Below, one piece after another: positions 1 to 5,264 of a stretch of DNA of 5,264 bases (positions are counted from its first letter, which is position 1; the number at the start of each line of letters is the position of its first letter). The notes below the pieces were generated by a model. That model was not told the DNA's origin and searched no databases. It saw only the letters and a list, made by a program, of their open reading frames with translations. The translations under genes were made by a program, and so were the position numbers. Source of the DNA: Pseudomonadota bacterium (lineage in GTDB: Bacteria; Pseudomonadota; Alphaproteobacteria; Reyranellales; Reyranellaceae); contig JAEZHS010000352.1 of NCBI GenBank assembly GCA_023436825.1, positions 1-5,264 on the forward strand, given 5' to 3'.

Positions 1-1
1 C

Positions 2-1567
2 GCCGACGCAGCGCTGGCGGCGAGCGGCGCCACCGGCTCCGGCGAACGCGCCATCGCCGCGCTAGTCGCCGAGGGGCGGGCGATGGCCGAGCGCACCGCT
101 CCGGCGGCGACGGCGAAGCCTGCCCAGCCGACGGCAGCCATCGGCAACGGTCGCCGCGCCTACTGGGAAGGGATCTACCGCACCGAGGATCCGTGGGCCT
201 ATGGCTCGCCCTATGAGCAGCTGAAATATCGCCGCACGCTCGACCTGTTGCCGGAAGGGCCGATCGGCAGGGCGATGGAGCTTGCCTGCTCGGAGGGCAG
301 GTTTACCGAGCTGCTGGCGCCGCGCGTCGGCCATCTCCTCGCCGCCGACATTTCCGAGACGGCGTTGGAGCGCGCCCGGCGGCGCTGCAGCGCTCTGGGC
401 AATGTCGAGTGGCGCCGCCTCGACCTGCTCGACGATCCGCTGCCCGATGCCCTCGACCTCATCGTCTGCTCGGAAGTTCTGTACGTCCTCGCCGACCGCG
501 CAGCCCTCGCCCGCGTCGCCCGACGCCTGGCCGCATCGCTGGCGCCAGGCGGCCGTCTTCTCTGCGCACATGCCTTTGTCCTCGGGGATGATCCCACACG
601 CACCGGCTACGATTGGGGGGCGGCTTTCGGCGCCAAGGTGATCACCGAGACCCTGTCGGCCACGCCCGGCCTCGCCCTTGAACGCTCGCTGCAGAACGAG
701 CTCTATCGCGTCGACCTGTTCCATCGTCTCGCCGAGGGCGAGGTGGCACCGGCGCCGCATATCGAGCGGGTCGAGCTCGGCCCCTCGCCCGAGCCCGACT
801 TCGCGCGCAATGTCGTCTGGGGTGGCGCGGTGGCGCAGCGCACCGAAGTCGGTCGGCGCGAGCGCACCGATCGCCTGCCCATCCTGCTCTACCATCTCAT
901 CGCCGAGGATGGTCCGGCCGACCTGGCGCGCTATCGCCAGGCGCCGACGGCCTTCGCCGAGCAGATGCGCTGGCTGCGGCGCAACGGCTACCACGCCGTA
1001 ACGTCGCACGACGTCGCACGCCATCTCGCGGCCAGCCAGCCGTTCGCGGGACGGCCGCTGCTGATCAGCTTCGACGACGCCTACCGCGACTTCCACGACA
1101 CGGCCTGGCCGATCCTGCGCGCCCACGACTTCACGGCGGAGATCTTCGTCGTCACCGACAAGGTCGGCGGCCATGCCGACTGGGACGCCGCCTACGGCCC
1201 ACCGGCGCCGCTGATGGGCTGGCTGGAAATCCAGGAACTGGCGGCAGCCGGCGTACGCTTCGGCAGTCACATGGCGAGCCACAGCCACATGGCCGATCTC
1301 TCGAGTCGAGAGATCGTGCTCGAAGCGGCCCGTTCGCGCGCCGCGCTGGAACGGGCGCTCGGTGCGGAATGTCGGTCGATCGCGGCACCTTTCGGTGAAG
1401 GCGACGAGCGCTTCGTCCGCATCGCCCGCCAGTGTGGTTATGCCAGCGGCTTCACCACGGAGCCCGGCCATGCCGCCCTCGGCCAGGACCCGCTTCGCCT
1501 GCCCCGCGTCGAGGTCGTCGGCGGCTGGTCGATCGAGGCTTTCATCGAGGCCGTGCAAGGCGTTTGA
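2..1567 (+). CDS. Methyltransferase-polysaccharide deacetylase fusion protein, 5' partial
   Basis: Probable bifunctional or trifunctional enzyme that modifies a cell-surface polysaccharide or lipo-oligosaccharide. Numbering from the first visible ATG (83), residues about 24-235 form a NodS-like class I SAM methyltransferase. It has a YWEGIYRTEDPW entry motif, motif I ELACSEGRF (66-74) and the acidic end of beta-2 (D89). Residues about 263-494 form a NodB-type deacetylase with LLYH (268-271), SFDDAY (329-334; metal Asp D332) and the metal histidines H396 and H400 in SHMASH. The third motif is APFG (435-438), lacking the usual Arg of RxPY. A charged linker (about 236-262) joins the domains. The frame stays open from base 2 to the ATG (27 more codons, Ala-rich and helical in look), and no clear ribosome site precedes 83, so the true start is probably upstream. 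Related proteins carry an N-terminal glycosyltransferase; that part is inference here. The domain calls are firm; the exact substrate is unknown. Confidence 0.88.
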   Translation, partial: ADAALAASGATGSGERAIAALVAEGRAMAERTAPAATAKPAQPTAAIGNGRRAYWEGIYRTEDPWAYGSPYEQLKYRRTLDLLPEGPIGRAMELACSEGRFTELLAPRVGHLLAADISETALERARRRCSALGNVEWRRLDLLDDPLPDALDLIVCSEVLYVLADRAALARVARRLAASLAPGGRLLCAHAFVLGDDPTRTGYDWGAAFGAKVITETLSATPGLALERSLQNELYRVDLFHRLAEGEVAPAPHIERVELGPSPEPDFARNVVWGGAVAQRTEVGRRERTDRLPILLYHLIAEDGPADLARYRQAPTAFAEQMRWLRRNGYHAVTSHDVARHLAASQPFAGRPLLISFDDAYRDFHDTAWPILRAHDFTAEIFVVTDKVGGHADWDAAYGPPAPLMGWLEIQELAAAGVRFGSHMASHSHMADLSSREIVLEAARSRAALERALGAECRSIAAPFGEGDERFVRIARQCGYASGFTTEPGHAALGQDPLRLPRVEVVGGWSIEAFIEAVQGV

Positions 1568-1582
1568 CCGGCCTTTGACCGG
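1563..1582 (+). repeat. Short direct repeat TTTGACCGG x2
   Basis: TTTGACCGG occurs at 1563-1571 and again at 1574-1582, two bases apart. The first copy contains the TGA stop of the fusion gene and the second gives another TGA just downstream in a different frame. Overlapping it, GGCCT (1570-1574) and AGGCC (1588-1592) could form a weak 5-bp stem, but no T-run follows. It may be a small local duplication with no function. Confidence 0.4.
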
Positions 1583-1654
1583 GCGACAGGCCGCGCGAGC
1601 GGCGAGATGGCCCATCCAGCTCGGCCCGCATCGTGCTACAGGATCGCAAGGAGC

Positions 1655-1660
1655 GAGGGG
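1655..1660 (+). promoter_or_regulatory. Ribosome binding site of patatin gene
   Basis: GAGGGG ends 11 nt before the ATG at 1672, with an AAGGAG (1649-1653 core) just upstream. These sites favour the ATG at 1672 over the in-frame GTG at 1633, which would add 13 poorly family-like residues and would put both sites inside the coding region. Confidence 0.55.
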
Positions 1661-1671
1661 AATCACGTGTC

Positions 1672-2820
1672 ATGACAACCAAGTCGGCGCCGGCTCGACC
1701 CGATTTCGAGCGGATTGCGCTTTTGTTGCAGGGCGGCGGCGCGCTCGGCTCCTATCAGGCCGGCGTCTACCAGGCGATGGCCGAGGCCGGCCTGCATCCC
1801 GACTGCGTGGCCGGCATCTCGATCGGCGCCATCAACTCGGCGATCATCGCCGGCAATCCGGCCGCCGAGCGCGTCGACAAGCTGCGCCGGTTCTGGGAGA
1901 CCGTCAGCAGTCCGCCGCTCGGCATCCCGGACCTCGCCTCGCTGAAGCTCAGCAACGACTTCCAGCACACGATGGTCAACCAGTGGCGCGCCTTCGGCAT
2001 CCTGATGTTGGGCGCGCCGGGCTTCTTCCAGCCGCGCATCCCGCCGCCGATCTTCACGCCGGCGGCGGCACCCGACAGGCTGGGCTTCTACGACACCAAA
2101 CCGCTCAAGAGCCTGCTGGAAGACCTGGTCGATTTCGACCGCATCAATGCCCGCGAGACTCGCTTCAGCGTCGGCGCGGTCAACATCAAGACCGGCAACT
2201 TCATCTATTTCGAGAACCAGACCCACACGATCATCGCCGAGCACATCATGGCGAGCGGCGCCCTGCCACCGGGTTTCCCCGCCATCGAGATCGAGGGCGA
2301 CTACTACTGGGACGGCGGCATCGTTTCCAACACGCCGCTGCAATGGGTGCTCGACAGCCGGCCGCGCCAGGACACGCTCGCCTTCCAGGTCGACCTGTGG
2401 AGCGCGCGCGGCGAGCTGCCGCGCGACATGATCGAGGTCGATGTCCGCCAGAAGGACATCCGCTATTCGAGCCGCACCCGCAAAGGCACCGACGAGTTCC
2501 GCCGCATGCAGTCGATGCGCCGCGCCGCCGCCAAGCTCCTGGACGGCATGCATCCGGAGCTGCGCCAGACGCCGGAGGCCGAAATGCTCGCCCAGGAGGC
2601 CGACAGCAAGGTCTACAACATCGTCCACCTGATCTATCACGCCCAGCGCTACGAGGGCTCGTCGAAGGACTACGAATTCTCCCGCCGCACCATGGAGGAG
2701 CACTGGGCGAGCGGCTACAGCGACATGGCGCGCACGCTCCGTCATCCAGAAGTCTTGCAGAGGCCGCAGAGTGCCGACGGCGTATTCACCTTCGACCTCA
2801 AGACACAGGGCAGGAAGTAG
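1672..2820 (+). CDS. Patatin-like phospholipase family protein (DUF3734 type)
   Basis: Predicted serine lipid acyl hydrolase of 382 residues. The patatin core is clear: oxyanion-hole loop GGGALG (21-26), nucleophile elbow GISIG (48-52) with Ser50, the ASGALPPGFPAI segment (194-205) and the dyad aspartate D214 in DGG (214-216). The C-terminal third (about 245-382) is Arg-rich and mostly helical and resembles the DUF3734 extension found on this bacterial patatin subfamily. No signal peptide or membrane segment is seen, so it is likely cytoplasmic. It lies about 107 nt upstream of an acetoacetate decarboxylase gene and then a 3-hydroxybutyrate dehydrogenase gene. In Legionella a patatin gene (patD) is paired with bdhA, and that pair has been linked to poly-3-hydroxybutyrate metabolism. 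A role in turnover of storage polymer or granule/membrane lipid is therefore plausible here, but it is inference. The family is certain; the substrate is not. An in-frame GTG at 1633 is the alternative start. Confidence 0.93.
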   Translation: MTTKSAPARPDFERIALLLQGGGALGSYQAGVYQAMAEAGLHPDCVAGISIGAINSAIIAGNPAAERVDKLRRFWETVSSPPLGIPDLASLKLSNDFQHTMVNQWRAFGILMLGAPGFFQPRIPPPIFTPAAAPDRLGFYDTKPLKSLLEDLVDFDRINARETRFSVGAVNIKTGNFIYFENQTHTIIAEHIMASGALPPGFPAIEIEGDYYWDGGIVSNTPLQWVLDSRPRQDTLAFQVDLWSARGELPRDMIEVDVRQKDIRYSSRTRKGTDEFRRMQSMRRAAAKLLDGMHPELRQTPEAEMLAQEADSKVYNIVHLIYHAQRYEGSSKDYEFSRRTMEEHWASGYSDMARTLRHPEVLQRPQSADGVFTFDLKTQGRK

Positions 2821-2850
2821 CCCCCCTCCGCTCCTGCGGAGCTTCGGGGG
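2821..2850 (+). terminator. GC-rich intergenic hairpin, possible weak terminator
   Basis: Immediately after the patatin stop, CTCCGC (2826-2831) pairs with GCGGAG (2836-2841) around a TCCT loop. Flanking CCCCC (2821-2825) can pair with GGGGG (2846-2850), leaving a four-base CTTC bulge on the 3' side. No T-run follows on either strand, so it is not a classical intrinsic terminator. It may slow transcription, protect the 3' end of the patatin message or adjust expression between the two genes. Confidence 0.45.
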
Positions 2851-2858
2851 ACCGAAAT

Positions 2859-2877
2859 TGATTGATGACTTAAATCA
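2859..2877 (+). promoter_or_regulatory. AT-rich inverted repeat upstream of adc, possible operator
   Basis: TGATT (2859-2863) and AATCA (2873-2877) form a 5-bp inverted repeat with a 9-nt spacer, inside the only AT-rich patch of this GC-rich gap. The position, 51-69 nt before the decarboxylase ATG, suits a regulator site or promoter region. I found no convincing -35/-10 pair, so the assignment is tentative. Confidence 0.25.
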
Positions 2878-2913
2878 CCCCAAGCTGCTCGGCAGCGTAG
2901 GCGGGTAGGAAGC

Positions 2914-2918
2914 AGGAG
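2914..2918 (+). promoter_or_regulatory. Ribosome binding site of acetoacetate decarboxylase gene
   Basis: AGGAG lies 9 nt before the ATG at 2928, an optimal spacing that fixes that start. Confidence 0.75.
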
Positions 2919-2927
2919 CAGACGAAC

Positions 2928-3683
2928 ATGAAACTGGCCGACGTCCGCAAGAACGCCTTCGCGATGCCGCTCAACAACCCCGCCTATCCGCGGGGGCCGT
3001 ATCGTTTCTACAATCGCGAGTTCGTCGTCATCAGCTATCGAACCGATCCCGAGATCCTGCGCGCCGTCGTGCCCGAGCCGCTCGAGGTGGTGGGCGACAC
3101 GGTGAACTACGAGTTCATCCGCATGCCGGATTCGACGGGCTTCGGCGACTACACCGAGACCGGCCAGGTGATCCCGGTGCGTTTCAAGGACGCCAAGGGC
3201 GAGGTCCAGGAAGGCGGCTACGTGCACGCCATGTATCTCGACGACAATTCGCCGATCGCCGGCGGCCGCGAGATCTGGGGTTTTCCCAAGAAGCTCGCCT
3301 CGCCCAAGATCAGCCACGAGAACGAGACGCTGGTCTGCACCCTGCATTACGGCAGCGTGCTCTGCGTCAACGCCACCATGGGCTACAAGCATCGCGAGGT
3401 CGATCAGGCGCCGCTGCTGAAAAGCCTCGCCAAGCCCAACTTCATGATCAAGATCGTCCCGCACGTCGACTGCTCGCCGCGCGTCTGCGAACTGGTGCGA
3501 TACTACGTCGAGGACGTGACCGTGAAGGGCGCGTGGGCCGGGCCGGCCGCGCTGCAGCTCTTCGATCACGCGCTCTGTGACGTCAATCGCCTGCCGGTGC
3601 GACAGGTCGTGTCGGCCAGCCACTTCGTCACCGACCTGACATTGGGTCTTGGTGAAGTCGTGTTCGACTACCTCGCGAAGTAA
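2928..3683 (+). CDS. adc: Acetoacetate decarboxylase
   Basis: Predicted to convert acetoacetate to acetone and CO2 through a lysine Schiff base (EC 4.1.1.4). The 251-residue length is close to the 244 of the Clostridium acetobutylicum enzyme. The signature [10 protein letters not shown] (113-122) gives the lysine pair K121/K122, matching clostridial K115/K116 (Schiff-base lysine and its pKa-lowering neighbour). R30, E62 and E77 align with the clostridial R29, E61 and E76, so the residues that mark true decarboxylases rather than distant superfamily members appear present. There is no signal peptide; it should be cytoplasmic. It is followed after 24 nt by a 3-hydroxybutyrate dehydrogenase gene whose product makes acetoacetate, which strongly supports the assignment. 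The pair would drain 3-hydroxybutyrate to acetone, or the enzyme could act on another beta-keto acid. The residue correspondences are from memory of the family, not an alignment run here. Confidence 0.93.
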   Translation: MKLADVRKNAFAMPLNNPAYPRGPYRFYNREFVVISYRTDPEILRAVVPEPLEVVGDTVNYEFIRMPDSTGFGDYTETGQVIPVRFKDAKGEVQEGGYVHAMYLDDNSPIAGGREIWGFPKKLASPKISHENETLVCTLHYGSVLCVNATMGYKHREVDQAPLLKSLAKPNFMIKIVPHVDCSPRVCELVRYYVEDVTVKGAWAGPAALQLFDHALCDVNRLPVRQVVSASHFVTDLTLGLGEVVFDYLAK

Positions 3684-3694
3684 TCTCTCTCGCC

Positions 3695-3700
3695 AAAGGA
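3695..3700 (+). promoter_or_regulatory. Ribosome binding site of bdhA
   Basis: AAAGGA sits 7 nt before the ATG at 3708 within the 24-nt gap after adc. There is no room for a separate promoter or terminator, so adc and bdhA should share a transcript. Confidence 0.75.
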
Positions 3701-3707
3701 TCGTTCC

Positions 3708-4490
3708 ATGTCCAACTTCAAGGGAAGAGTTGCCATCGTCACCGGCGCGGCCAGCGGCATCGGCAAGCAGATCGCGTTCCGGCTCGCCGCCGAGGGCGCC
3801 ATCCCGGTGATCGCCGACCTCAATCTCGACGCCGCCGGCGCCACGGCCAAGGAGATCCAGGCCAAGGGCTCCGATGCCTTCGCCGTCGCCATGAACGTCA
3901 CTGACGAGGCCCAGGTCGAGAAGGGCGTGGCCGACACCGTGGCCAAGTACGGCAAGGTCGACATCCTGGTGAGCAACGCCGGCATCCAGATCGTCAAGCC
4001 CCTCGTCGACTTCCCCTTCGCCGACTGGAAGAAGCTTCTGTCCATCCATCTCGATGGCGCCTTCCTCACCACCAAGGCCTGCCTCAAGCACATGTATGCC
4101 GCAAAGTACGGCCGCGTCGTCTACATGGGCTCGGTCCGTTCGAAGGAGGCCTCCAAGCTCAAGGCGCCCTATGTCACCGCCAAGCACGGCCTCATCGGGC
4201 TCGCCAAGGTGCTGGCCAAGGAGGGTGCGGAATACAACGTCTCGGCCAACGTGGTCTGCCCGGGCTTCGTGCGCACGCCCCTGGTCGACAAGCAGATCCC
4301 CGAGCAGGCCAAGGAGCTCAACATCAGCGAGGCCGACGTCATCAAGCATGTCATGCTGAAGGACACGATAGACGGCCAGTTCACCACCACCGACGAAGTG
4401 GCTGATGCCGTCCTGTATTTCGCCGGAGCGTCCAGCACTGCACTGAGTGGACAGTCGATGGTCGTCAGCCATGGCTGGTTCATGCAGTAA
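3708..4490 (+). CDS. bdhA: D-3-hydroxybutyrate dehydrogenase (short-chain dehydrogenase)
   Basis: NAD-dependent oxidation of D-3-hydroxybutyrate to acetoacetate (EC 1.1.1.30), 260 residues as usual for the family. The Rossmann motif is TGAASGIG (12-19), D37 at the end of beta-2 favours NAD over NADP, and NAG is at 90-92. Catalytic S142, Y155 and K159 are present. Substrate-pocket residues known from the Pseudomonas enzyme are kept at Q94, K152, Q196 and W257, the last within the C-terminal HGWFMQ typical of these dehydrogenases. Three positions differ: H114 replaces the tetrad Asn, R144 replaces the pocket His and F187 replaces a pocket Trp. H114 (in IHLDGAF) and F187 (in CPGFVRTPL) look like features of a bdhA branch I recall from alphaproteobacteria and Legionella; R144 seems rarer. 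The upstream decarboxylase gene uses its product. Function is well supported, though a related hydroxyacid substrate cannot be excluded. Confidence 0.93.
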   Translation: MSNFKGRVAIVTGAASGIGKQIAFRLAAEGAIPVIADLNLDAAGATAKEIQAKGSDAFAVAMNVTDEAQVEKGVADTVAKYGKVDILVSNAGIQIVKPLVDFPFADWKKLLSIHLDGAFLTTKACLKHMYAAKYGRVVYMGSVRSKEASKLKAPYVTAKHGLIGLAKVLAKEGAEYNVSANVVCPGFVRTPLVDKQIPEQAKELNISEADVIKHVMLKDTIDGQFTTTDEVADAVLYFAGASSTALSGQSMVVSHGWFMQ

Positions 4491-4509
4491 TCCTGCAGGT
4501 CACAGTTGT

Positions 4510-4525
4510 GTTGCAAGGTTGCAAC
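4510..4525 (+). repeat. GTTGCA inverted repeat, possible operator
   Basis: GTTGCA (4510-4515) and TGCAAC (4520-4525) form a perfect 6-bp inverted repeat around AGGT. The same bases also read as the direct repeat GTTGCAAG/GTTGCAAC. It overlaps a candidate -35 element of the outer-membrane protein gene, where a repressor or activator could bind. Function is inference. Confidence 0.4.
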
Positions 4526-4540
4526 GCCTCCATGGATATG
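4511..4540 (+). promoter_or_regulatory. Candidate promoter of outer-membrane protein gene
   Basis: TTGCAA (4511-4516) and GATATG (4535-4540) are separated by 18 nt, giving a weak sigma-70-like pair. Initiation near 4547 would give a leader of about 70 nt carrying the hairpin at 4571-4606. The match is modest; the support is mainly position, in the gap between bdhA and an oppositely purposed gene. Confidence 0.3.
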
Positions 4541-4547
4541 GCGGAGG
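4527..4547 (+). repeat. CCTCC/GGAGG hairpin in leader
   Basis: CCTCC (4527-4531) can pair with GGAGG (4543-4547) over an 11-nt loop; inner CCAT (4530-4533) with ATGG (4538-4541) is an alternative. No T-run follows, so it is not an evident terminator for bdhA. It may be part of the transcription start region or chance in GC-rich DNA. Confidence 0.25.
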
Positions 4548-4570
4548 TTAGGCAACTAGGGCGGAAGGGA

Positions 4571-4606
4571 CCTCGTTGGATGGGAACTACTCGCATCCAA
4601 ACGAGG
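4571..4606 (+). promoter_or_regulatory. Leader hairpin masking the ribosome binding site
   Basis: CCTCGTTGGATG (4571-4582) is the reverse complement of the 3' arm at 4594-4606, apart from one bulged A (4599): 12 base pairs around an 11-nt loop (4583-4593). The 3' arm ends with GAGG (4603-4606), the core of the ribosome site of the outer-membrane protein gene. Folded, the leader would hide that site. A competing small hairpin, GAGG (4603-4606) with CCTC (4611-4614), would also cover it. Such structures can serve as thermosensors, as targets of small RNAs or proteins, or as translation brakes; which applies is unknown. Confidence 0.6.
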
Positions 4607-4608
4607 GA
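4603..4608 (+). promoter_or_regulatory. Ribosome binding site of outer-membrane protein gene
   Basis: GAGGGA lies 9 nt before the ATG at 4618. It favours this start over the in-frame ATG at 4579 or TTG at 4576, which lie inside the hairpin and would put a polar tail before the signal peptide. Confidence 0.65.
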
Positions 4609-4617
4609 ACCCTCTGC

Positions 4618-5253
4618 ATGTTCAAGAAGTCATTGCTGGCCGCTGCCGCAGCCTTGGTTCTGCCCGCTGCAGCGAATGCCCAGACCGGCACGGTCTATCC
4701 GGGCTTCTATATCGGCGCCGAAGGCGGCCTGAACTGGCTGCTCAACAACAACAGCTACCAGATGGACACCGGCTGGGCCGCCGGCGGCAAGATCGGCTAC
4801 GACTTCGTCGGTCCTCGCATCGAGGTGGAGGGCCTTTATCACTCCAACACCGGAACTGGTAACGTCCTCTTCCCGGGTGGCGTGGCCAATGTACGCGGTC
4901 GAGTCGACCAGGTCTCGGTGATGGCCAACCTGTTCTATGACTTCAACATCGGTGGACCGATCGTGCCGTTCATCGGCGCCGGCGCCGGTATCGCCTTCGT
5001 CGATTCGACCATCCAGGGCTGCAACCTGTGCAGCACCCAGTTCGCCTACCAGGGCATCATCGGCGTCGGCTACAACATCACCGACGCGTTCCGCATCAAC
5101 CTGGACGGCCGCTACTACGGCACCACCAACCCCGGTGCCTTCACCAACAACAACATCATGACCATGCTGAGCCTGACCTATAAATTCGGCCAGCCCGAGA
5201 TGGCGCCCCCTCCGCCACCGCCGCGGGGGGGGGGGGGGGGCCCGGGGGGGTAG
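4618..5253 (+). CDS. Outer-membrane beta-barrel protein, OmpA-type, 3' end unreliable
   Basis: Exported outer-membrane porin-like or structural protein. Residues 1-21 are a classic signal peptide (Lys-Lys, Ala/Leu-rich core, AANA cleavage site before Q22). Residues about 28-190 show alternating aromatic/small-residue strands of an eight-stranded barrel of the OmpA/OMP_b-brl type: FYIGAEGGLNW, GGKIGYDF, RIEVEGLY, VMANLFYDF, PFIGAGAGIAF, GIIGVGYNI, RINLDGRYY and MLSLTYKF, the last ending in aromatic Phe190. A Cys pair, C135 and C138, sits in a predicted surface loop. After the barrel comes APPPPPP (196-202), the usual linker to a C-terminal peptidoglycan-binding OmpA domain. Here it is followed only by Gly/Arg/Pro from a 16-G run and a TAG, so the last nine residues and the stop are probably artefacts and the gene should be treated as 3' partial. 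Translation may be controlled by the leader hairpin. The family is confident; OmpA itself rather than a barrel-only relative is inferred. Confidence 0.82.
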   Translation: MFKKSLLAAAAALVLPAAANAQTGTVYPGFYIGAEGGLNWLLNNNSYQMDTGWAAGGKIGYDFVGPRIEVEGLYHSNTGTGNVLFPGGVANVRGRVDQVSVMANLFYDFNIGGPIVPFIGAGAGIAFVDSTIQGCNLCSTQFAYQGIIGVGYNITDAFRINLDGRYYGTTNPGAFTNNNIMTMLSLTYKFGQPEMAPPPPPPRGGGGGPGG

Positions 5254-5264
5254 GGGGTTTTTGG
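5225..5264. other. Low-complexity poly-G tail, probable sequence-end artefact
   Basis: From 5225 the sequence becomes 16 consecutive G, CCC, seven G, TA, five G, five T, GG, with no resemblance to the composition of the rest of the window. It begins exactly where the Pro-codon run of the barrel gene should continue and it runs to the last base. This is how degraded read or contig ends look. Gene calls beyond about 5224 should not be trusted. Confidence 0.8.

Noticed and set aside
1606..1641. Possible promoter before the patatin gene with a CTACAG -10 element
   Set aside because: No acceptable -35 element at 16-18 nt spacing was found, so the match is too weak to annotate.
62..1666. Long antisense reading frame (about 534 codons) opposite the fusion gene
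   Set aside because: It is a mirror of a well-supported gene in GC-rich DNA. Its translation is Arg/Ala/Gly-rich with no recognisable domain, and it crosses the intergenic gap.
1633..1671. Upstream GTG start for the patatin gene
   Set aside because: The ribosome sites at about 1649-1660 lie inside this extension and suit the ATG at 1672.
1663..2745. Antisense frame of about 360 codons opposite the patatin gene
   Set aside because: The sense strand holds intact patatin motifs; the antisense product shows nothing family-like.
1362..2861. + strand frame of about 499 codons overlapping the fusion and patatin genes
   Set aside because: It is an alternative frame through two real genes. The product is Arg/Pro/Ala-rich low-complexity, as expected of a shifted frame in GC-rich DNA.
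2742..4472. Antisense reading frame of about 576 codons across adc and bdhA
   Set aside because: It covers two clearly recognised genes and their gaps. The translation (repeated Gly/Asp/Val/Leu/His) looks like the complement of biased codons and shows no domain.
4491..4499. CCTGCAGG palindrome right after bdhA
   Set aside because: An eight-base palindrome alone is expected by chance and is too short for a hairpin with a loop.
4508..4732. Small + frame overlapping the leader and start of the outer-membrane gene
   Set aside because: It starts within the inverted repeats without a ribosome site and runs out of frame through the signal peptide region.

Overview
The window is GC-rich coding DNA with all five recognisable genes on the + strand and short gaps (24 to about 127 nt). 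Codon choice (strong G/C at third positions), the gene families and the protein styles suggest an alphaproteobacterium, perhaps of the Rhodospirillales or rhizobial type. The genus cannot be fixed from the sequence alone. No RNA genes, insertion sequences, CRISPR arrays or replication origins were seen, and no gap exceeds 300 bases.

Region 1 (1-1567) is the 3' part of a multidomain envelope-polysaccharide protein: a NodS-like SAM methyltransferase fused to a NodB-type polysaccharide deacetylase. The frame is open to the left edge, so the protein very probably starts outside the window. Known three-domain proteins carry a glycosyltransferase ahead of these two domains.

Region 2 (about 1568-4490) reads as a small carbon-storage/ketone-body cassette: a patatin-like lipid hydrolase, an acetoacetate decarboxylase and a D-3-hydroxybutyrate dehydrogenase. 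The last two are 24 nt apart and almost certainly co-transcribed. Together they could convert 3-hydroxybutyrate (for example from poly-3-hydroxybutyrate) to acetoacetate and then to acetone plus CO2. A GC-rich hairpin and an AT-rich palindrome lie between the patatin gene and the decarboxylase gene, so the patatin gene may be a separate or only partly coupled unit.

Region 3 (4491-5264) holds a leader with several inverted repeats and then an exported outer-membrane beta-barrel protein of the OmpA type. The leader's most striking element is a 12-bp hairpin whose 3' arm contains the Shine-Dalgarno sequence. The barrel gene runs into a Pro-rich linker and then into an unnatural G-homopolymer tail at the window end. 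The stop codon there is probably an artefact of poor end-of-contig sequence, and the real protein probably continues into a periplasmic OmpA domain.

I do not see a wholly new system. The items most worth a second look are the Shine-Dalgarno-masking hairpin, the substituted active-site positions of the dehydrogenase, the multidomain polysaccharide enzyme and the corrupted 3' end.
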